This document shows, in pieces, positions 59,261 to 64,000 of a stretch of DNA of 64,000 nucleotides (position 1 is the first letter of the stretch; every line of letters begins with the position of its first letter). The position numbers and the translations under genes were made by a program. A model generated the notes under the pieces. It saw only the letters and a list, made by a program, of their open reading frames with translations. It did no database searches and had not been told where the DNA came from. Source of the stretch: Xanthobacter autotrophicus Py2 (GTDB lineage: Bacteria > Pseudomonadota > Alphaproteobacteria > Rhizobiales > Xanthobacteraceae); NCBI GenBank assembly GCA_000017645.1, contig CP000781.1, positions 3,459,501 through 3,523,500 on the forward strand, in the 5' to 3' direction.

Positions 59261-60510
59261 TGTTCCTCACCGACGATCCCGATTTCGCCGCCGCCCGGCA
59301 GGCCGCGCAGGGCTACAATCGTTCCACGCTGGTGCTGATGGGCGACAGCCGCCTTGCCGGATTCTTCAACGATCCCAGCACCAAGCTGATGCGCCAGGGC
59401 GCCAATTTCCTGCGCTGCGGCCTTGCCCTTTCGGGGCAGCGGATGCGGGTGGAGAAATCGTTCGCGGTGTCCGGCCAGCGCTCCGACCAGTATCTGGCGG
59501 CCGCCAACGTGACCCAGGCGCTGGCCTGCAAGAGCCACTGGCTGGTGCTCTACGGCGTCGCCAACGACATCGGCCAGCTGTCGAACACGGTCGATCACTT
59601 CACGGTCAACATCAAGCCGGTGGCCGATGCCTGGACCGCCACCGGCCGCGGCGTCATCCTGATCACCGAGACCGGGGGCAACAGCTTCACGACGCCCGAG
59701 GCGCGCGGCGCCGTGTTCCGGTACAACCGGCAGGTCCGCGACTATTGCCGGGCGAACCGCGGCGCCATCCTGTTCGACGCGGCCGCCGTCGTCATGGACC
59801 CGTCCCAGCCCATGACCCTCAACCCCGCCTATTCGGGGGACGGCCTTCACATCGGCCTCACCGCCGGGGCCTATGTGCTGGGCAAGGCGTTCGCCGATCT
59901 CATCAAGCAGATCGCCCCGCCGTGCGACGGCCTGGTCTATTCGGCGGGCCAGGTGTTCGCCAATGGCGGCATGCAGCTGTTTTCCAACCCGCTGTGGCTC
60001 ACCACCACCGGCGGCACCGGCAGCGGCATCATGACCGGCACGGTGCCGGCCGGCATCACCGGCATTTCGGCGCCGGCCAGCTCGTCCATCGTCGGCTCGG
60101 TGGCGGCGGGGGCCTATGGCAATGATCTCCAGCTCGCCCTCACGGCGGGGGCGGCAGGCGTCTTCAAGGTCAAGTGCGACTTCGTCTCCGAGCTGGAGAT
60201 CGTCGGCGAGACCTATTACGCCAATGCCGAGCTGGACGTGGCCTCGGGTGCCACCAATTTCCAGTCCTGCGGCGTGCACCTGGAATGCAACCGCGCCGGC
60301 GCCACCACCACCACCGAGGACGGCTTCGTGGGCACCTCCGCCGGCAACCTGCCGTCCGGCGCCTACAGCTTCGTCTGCGAGACCGAGCGGCTCACCATCC
60401 CGACCGGCAGCCGCGGCTGGCTCTCGGCTTGGCTGGTCTTCTACTTCTCGGCCGCCGGCAGCGCCACGGTCAAGGCGCGCCGCTTCGGCGTCTGGCGTCA
60501 GCAGGGCTGA
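59260..60510 (+). CDS. SGNH-hydrolase spike protein (rcc01080 / GhsB-like)
   Basis: 416 residues from the ATG at 59260. The N-terminal half is a GDSL/SGNH hydrolase: LVLMGDSRLAGFFNDP (Ser), LYGVANDIGQL (Asn) and YSGDGLHIGLTAGAYVLG (Asp-His). The C-terminal half (from about residue 220) is a beta-sandwich resembling a carbohydrate-binding domain. In R. capsulatus GhsB forms head spikes that bind the recipient's capsule. A hydrolase active site could act on acylated capsule. Confidence 0.83.
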   Translation: MFLTDDPDFAAARQAAQGYNRSTLVLMGDSRLAGFFNDPSTKLMRQGANFLRCGLALSGQRMRVEKSFAVSGQRSDQYLAAANVTQALACKSHWLVLYGVANDIGQLSNTVDHFTVNIKPVADAWTATGRGVILITETGGNSFTTPEARGAVFRYNRQVRDYCRANRGAILFDAAAVVMDPSQPMTLNPAYSGDGLHIGLTAGAYVLGKAFADLIKQIAPPCDGLVYSAGQVFANGGMQLFSNPLWLTTTGGTGSGIMTGTVPAGITGISAPASSSIVGSVAAGAYGNDLQLALTAGAAGVFKVKCDFVSELEIVGETYYANAELDVASGATNFQSCGVHLECNRAGATTTTEDGFVGTSAGNLPSGAYSFVCETERLTIPTGSRGWLSAWLVFYFSAAGSATVKARRFGVWRQQG

Positions 60511-60548
60511 TCCGCCGCCGCCTCTCTTCAATCCATCAGGGGACATCC

Positions 60549-61421
60549 ATGGCCAAGACCAGCTTCGCGCCGGCGCTCACCGCCGTGCTGCGCCACGAGG
60601 GCGGCTATTCCAACCATCCCGACGACCCCGGCGGCCCGACCATGAAGGGCATCATCCAGCGGGTCTATGACGGCTACCGGCGCGGCAAGGGGCTTGCCGT
60701 GCGCCCGGTGCGCGAGATCGAGGAGGAGGAGCTCCAGGAGATCTACCGCCGCCAGTATTGGGACGCCATCCGCGCCGACGAACTGCCGGAGGGCATCGAC
60801 TATGTGGTGTTCGACGGGGCGGTGAATTCCGGTCCGGGCCAGTCGGTCAAATGGCTGCAGCGGGCGCTGGGCCTGCCAGCGGACGCCGAGATGGGGGCGG
60901 TGACCCTGGCCGCCGCCCGCGCGGCGGCGGAGACCGCGCCGGCGCGGCTCGTGGACGACATCTGCGACCGCCGCCTCGCCATGCTCAAGGCGCTTCGCAC
61001 CTGGCCGGTGTTCGGCCGCGGCTGGGGCCGGCGGGTGGAGGACGTGCGCAAGGCCGGCAAGGCGTGGGTTGCGGGTGGCGCACCGGCCCGCCGCATCGCG
61101 GTGCTGGAGAGCCATCGCACCGCCGCGCAGGGCGGAGCGTCCGGCAAGGCGCCGGTCGCCAGCGCTCGCGCGGCGCCGAGGCCGCAGGCCGGCGCCGGAG
61201 CGGCGGCGGGCGGCATCGCCGCGTCCGCCGTGTCCGAGGCGGCGCGCCAGATCGCCCCCCACGCGCAGGCGTCCTCGACGCTGGCGCTGGTCTTCACGGG
61301 GCTCACGCTGCTGGGCCTCGCCCTCACGCTGGGCGGCATCGCCTATGTGTGGTGGAGCGCCCGCGCCGGGGCCCGCCGGGCGGCAATCCTCGACCTCCTG
61401 CCCGCGGGGCCGGCGTCGTGA
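60549..61421 (+). CDS. GH108 endolysin with C-terminal membrane helix
   Basis: 290 residues from the ATG at 60549. Residues 1-170 are an N-acetylmuramidase of family GH108: LRHEGGYSNHPDDPGGPTMK (catalytic Glu17), REIEEEELQEIYRRQYWD and DYVVFDGAVNSGPGQSVKWL, with the peptidoglycan-binding part. A Ala-rich linker leads to one membrane helix (about 240-265, LVFTGLTLLGLALTLGGIAY). It would release GTA particles. The stop overlaps the next start (GTGA). Confidence 0.9.
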   Translation: MAKTSFAPALTAVLRHEGGYSNHPDDPGGPTMKGIIQRVYDGYRRGKGLAVRPVREIEEEELQEIYRRQYWDAIRADELPEGIDYVVFDGAVNSGPGQSVKWLQRALGLPADAEMGAVTLAAARAAAETAPARLVDDICDRRLAMLKALRTWPVFGRGWGRRVEDVRKAGKAWVAGGAPARRIAVLESHRTAAQGGASGKAPVASARAAPRPQAGAGAAAGGIAASAVSEAARQIAPHAQASSTLALVFTGLTLLGLALTLGGIAYVWWSARAGARRAAILDLLPAGPAS

Positions 61422-61726
61422 GCGGCCTTGCCCATCTTCTCGGCTATGGCGTGCCCTGGTGGCTCTGGGGCATGGCGGGTCTTCTCGCCGTCGCGGCGCT
61501 GGCATGGCTTGCCGGACCGCGCGCGGCGCTGGCGGCGGCGGCCGTGCTCGCCTTCGCCATTGCGCACCGGAAGGGGGCGCAGCAGGGCTATTCCCACGCC
61601 ATCAAGGAAGGAGAACGCGATGCCGAGCGCATCCTCGATACGGCCCGTGCTGCCCGCTCTGGCGCTGATCGGCGCGATGGCGATGCTCGCCGGCTGCGCG
61701 ACGACGACGGGTTCCGGCGCGAGTAA
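61418..61726 (+). CDS. Inner-membrane spanin-like protein
   Basis: 102 residues from the GTG at 61418. Two hydrophobic stretches within residues 12-49 are followed by a charged, helical C-terminus (GYSHAIKEGERDAERILDTA, then RDGDARRLRDD). The gene is overlapped from 61620 by a lipoprotein in another frame, as with Rz and Rz1. Sequence similarity to known i-spanins is not evident; the call rests on topology, order and overlap. Confidence 0.6.
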   Translation: MSGLAHLLGYGVPWWLWGMAGLLAVAALAWLAGPRAALAAAAVLAFAIAHRKGAQQGYSHAIKEGERDAERILDTARAARSGADRRDGDARRLRDDDGFRRE

Positions 61727-61841
61727 GGTCTATTGCGGCGCCGCCCAGCCCATTCGTTGGTCGGCGGCCGACAGCGACGAGACCATCCGCCAGGCAAAGG
61801 CCCATAATGCCGTGGGCCGCCGCCTGTGCGGCTGGACATGA
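61620..61841 (+). CDS. Outer-membrane spanin-like lipoprotein
   Basis: 73 residues from the ATG at 61620, within the frame of the preceding gene shifted by one, preceded by GAAGGAG. A lipoprotein signal ends LIGAMAMLAGC (lipidation Cys26); the mature part is about 48 residues. Small lipoproteins overlapping an inner-membrane partner next to an endolysin are typical o-spanins. Confidence 0.65.
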   Translation: MPSASSIRPVLPALALIGAMAMLAGCATTTGSGASKVYCGAAQPIRWSAADSDETIRQAKAHNAVGRRLCGWT

Positions 61842-62022
61842 ACCGTCGCGATTTCCGGCGCGCGCGGCGGCCTGCGGCGCCGTTCACGCTTGCTCCGCCG
61901 CGCTCCTCTGTCATTCTCGACCAGCCGGGCGGCGCGGAATGAAAACGTTATCCCTCCAAAAGGGGGATGCCGGCCGGCTGGCGCGTGATCTAAGAGGTGG
62001 AAGCCGAAGCCGGAGGAAACCT

Positions 62023-62694
62023 GTGCGTCTTTTGGTGGTCGAGGACGATCCCGAGCTGAACCGACAGCTGGTCGAGGCCCTGTCCGACGCGGGCTATGCG
62101 GTGGATCGCGCCTATGACGGCGAGGAGGGGCAGTATCTGGGCGAGACCGAGCCCTACGACGCCATCGTCCTCGACATCGGCCTGCCCAAGCTCGACGGCA
62201 TCTCGGTGCTGGAGAGCTGGCGCCGCGCCGGCAAGGTCACGCCGGTGCTGATCCTCACCGCCCGCGATCGCTGGAGCGACAAGGTGCAGGGCTTCGATGC
62301 CGGCGCCGACGACTATGTGGCCAAGCCGTTCCACATGGAGGAGGTTCTGGCCCGCCTGCGCGCCCTGCTGCGCCGCGCCTCCGGCCACGCTTCCAGCGAG
62401 ATGACCTGCGGGCCGGTGCGGCTCGACACCCGCTCCGGCCGGGTCACGGTGGAGGGCACTGCGGTCAAGCTCACCTCCCATGAATACCGGCTGCTGAGCT
62501 ATCTCATGCACCATGCCGGGCGCGTGGTGTCGCGCGGGGAGCTGGTGGAGCACCTCTACGACCAGGATTTCGATCGCGATTCCAACACCATCGAGGTGTT
62601 CGTCGGGCGCCTGCGCAAGAAGCTCGACTGCGACGTGATCCAGACCGTGCGCGGCCTCGGCTATCTGCTGGCCGCGCCGGAGGGGCAGCGCTAA
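62023..62694 (+). CDS. OmpR/PhoP-family response regulator
   Basis: 223 residues from the GTG at 62023, preceded by GGAGG at seven bases; the frame is open to an ATG at 61939 but the receiver domain starts here (MRLLVVEDDPELNRQLVEAL). Phospho-acceptor Asp51 in IVLDIGLPKLDG, Lys101 in DDYVAKPFHMEE. The C-terminal winged helix (KLTSHEYRLLSYLMHHAGRV; SNTIEVFVGRLRKKL) binds DNA. The kinase follows 14 bases later. Resembles PhoP/FeuP-type regulators of rhizobia. Confidence 0.92.
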   Translation: MRLLVVEDDPELNRQLVEALSDAGYAVDRAYDGEEGQYLGETEPYDAIVLDIGLPKLDGISVLESWRRAGKVTPVLILTARDRWSDKVQGFDAGADDYVAKPFHMEEVLARLRALLRRASGHASSEMTCGPVRLDTRSGRVTVEGTAVKLTSHEYRLLSYLMHHAGRVVSRGELVEHLYDQDFDRDSNTIEVFVGRLRKKLDCDVIQTVRGLGYLLAAPEGQR

Positions 62695-62708
62695 GGCGCG
62701 CAACGATC

Positions 62709-64000
62709 ATGGAAACAGCGTCGCGGCCTTCCGAATACGCCCCCGGCTCACTCGCCTTCCGGCTGGTGCTGTCGGCCATGGGCATCACCTTGGTGGTGCT
62801 GCTGGTGGTGGGATTCGTGCTGTCCTCGCTCTACCGCACCGCCGCCGAGCGCGCCTTCGACCGGCGGCTCGACGTGTATCTCAAGACCATCGTGGCCGAG
62901 GTCGCCAACGCCACCGACGATGCGCTCCCCGAGCCGGTGGCCCTCGGCGATCCCCTGTTCGCCTTTCCCAATTCCGGCTGGTACTGGCAGATCACCCTCG
63001 TTTCCAATGGCGAGCCCCGGCGGCGCAGCTCGCGCTCGCTGGTGCAGGGCACGCTGCCGCTGCTCGCCGCCCAGGGCATCACCGGCCGGCCCGGCCTCAT
63101 GCGCCAGGGCTATGTGAAGGGCCCGCGCGGGGAAGCGCTGCGCCTTGCCGAGCGCGACGTGGATCTCGGCGCCAACGAGCGCTACGTGGTGTCGGTGGCG
63201 GCGGTGGCCTCCGAGCTGGACGAGGAGATTTCCGCCTTCAACCTGGCGCTGGCCGGCACGCTGGTGGTGCTCGCCTGCGCCTTCCTGCTGGTGGTGATGG
63301 TGCAGGTGCGGTTCGGCCTCATGCCGCTGACGCGCATCTCCAAGGTGCTCGCCGACGTGCGCTCCGGCAAGGCGGAGCGGCTGGACGGCCCCTATCCGGA
63401 CGAGATCGTGCCGCTGGTGCGGGAGGTCAACGCCCTCATCGATGCCAACAAGGAGATCGTGGAGCGTGCCCGCACCCATGTGGGCAACCTGGCCCACGCC
63501 CTCAAGACGCCGCTCTCGGTGCTGATGAACGAGGCCGGCACCAGGGACGATCCCCTCGCCGTCCGGGTGCGCGACCAGGCCGGGGTCATGCGCGACCAGG
63601 TGGCCCACCACCTGGAGCGCGCGCGCATGGCGGCCCGCGTCTCCATGGTGGCGAGCGTGTGCGAGGTGACCCCGGTCATCACCGCGCTGGCCCGCACCAT
63701 GGAGAAGATCCACCGCACCAAGGACCTCGCCATCGAGGTCCACATCCGCGACGACGTTCACTTCCGCGGCGAGCAGCAGGACCTGGAGGAGATGGTGGGC
63801 AACCTCGTGGACAATGCCTGCAAGTGGGCCTCGTCCCGGGTCGAGCTGGAGGTCTGCGTCGGCCAGCCCAAGTCCCCCGGCGACCGGGTGTTCTTCCACG
63901 TCATCATCGACGACGACGGGCCGGGGCTCGACCCGGCGCGTCGGGTCGACGTGGGCCGGCGCGGGCGGCGGCTCGACGAATCGAAGCCGGGTTCCGGGCT
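62709..64000 (+). CDS. PhoQ-like sensor histidine kinase, truncated by the window end
   Basis: At least 430 residues from the ATG at 62709; no stop before the window end. Membrane helices at about 16-42 and 178-200 enclose a periplasmic sensor (RRLDVYLKTIVAEVANATDD onwards), then HAMP-like sequence, the H-box GNLAHALKTPLSVLM (His263), the N-box MVGNLVDNACKWA and the G1 region DDDGPGLDP. Partner of the response regulator just upstream. Confidence 0.92.
   Translation, partial: METASRPSEYAPGSLAFRLVLSAMGITLVVLLVVGFVLSSLYRTAAERAFDRRLDVYLKTIVAEVANATDDALPEPVALGDPLFAFPNSGWYWQITLVSNGEPRRRSSRSLVQGTLPLLAAQGITGRPGLMRQGYVKGPRGEALRLAERDVDLGANERYVVSVAAVASELDEEISAFNLALAGTLVVLACAFLLVVMVQVRFGLMPLTRISKVLADVRSGKAERLDGPYPDEIVPLVREVNALIDANKEIVERARTHVGNLAHALKTPLSVLMNEAGTRDDPLAVRVRDQAGVMRDQVAHHLERARMAARVSMVASVCEVTPVITALARTMEKIHRTKDLAIEVHIRDDVHFRGEQQDLEEMVGNLVDNACKWASSRVELEVCVGQPKSPGDRVFFHVIIDDDGPGLDPARRVDVGRRGRRLDESKPGSG

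Noticed and set aside
36901..61841. Interpretation of the phage-like region as an ordinary prophage
   Set aside because: No integrase, repressor, replication gene, or attachment repeats seen; gene order and short tape measure match GTAs. A defective prophage cannot be fully excluded from sequence alone.

Overview
This 64-kb window is high-GC DNA from an alphaproteobacterium. Gene order and protein features (rpsF-rpsR-DUF2232-rplI; the CDP-alcohol transferase / AI-2E / hdaA / ppk / ppx string; a PhoP/PhoQ-type pair; a gene transfer agent cluster) point to Hyphomicrobiales, probably Xanthobacteraceae (Xanthobacter, Azorhizobium or Ancylobacter type). The family assignment is inference from memory of protein families; no search was run.

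Region 1 (1-36710) is chromosomal housekeeping. It opens with the ribosomal operon (end of rpsF, rpsR, a DUF2232 membrane protein, rplI), then cfa, guaB, and two small membrane genes. A long reverse-strand block reads CDP-alcohol phosphatidyltransferase, AI-2E-type permease, hdaA, ppk, ppx, with murA and a small basic protein further on. Forward genes follow: acpP, fabF, mltG, yicC, gmk and an ftsK-type translocase. Next come rnd and a GGDEF/EAL protein (reverse), aspS, a DUF2059 protein, a large membrane-anchored protein of unknown function (reverse), maeB, an apparently frameshifted exported protein, and a PAS-GGDEF diguanylate cyclase.

Region 2 (about 36740-61841) is a gene transfer agent (GTA) cluster of the Rhodobacter capsulatus RcGTA type. 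In order it carries a terminase small-subunit candidate, terminase large subunit, portal, prohead protease, major capsid, connector, head-tail adaptors, tail terminator, major tail protein, tail chaperones, a short tape measure, distal tail and hub proteins, a NlpC/P60 peptidase and the 1300-residue tip protein. A DUF2793 fibre, a spike-base protein, a 52-residue ORF, a SGNH-hydrolase spike, a GH108 endolysin with a C-terminal membrane helix, and an overlapping spanin-like pair follow directly. In R. capsulatus the fibre, spike and lysis genes lie at separate loci; here they adjoin the main cluster. No integrase, replication gene or attachment site is visible.

The GTA cluster is interrupted by extra genes, mostly on the reverse strand: a small secreted protein, an HPP-family membrane protein, a GIY-YIG nuclease, a lytic transglycosylase with SPOR domain, a trypsin-like protease, a porin-like secreted protein and a histone-H1-like Ala/Lys/Pro protein. 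Two families of palindromic intergenic repeats lie at several of these junctions. A canonical-looking promoter with a palindrome in its spacer precedes the first GTA gene, and a diguanylate cyclase lies just upstream.

Region 3 (62023-64000) is an OmpR-type response regulator and the start of its PhoQ-like histidine kinase, cut by the window edge.
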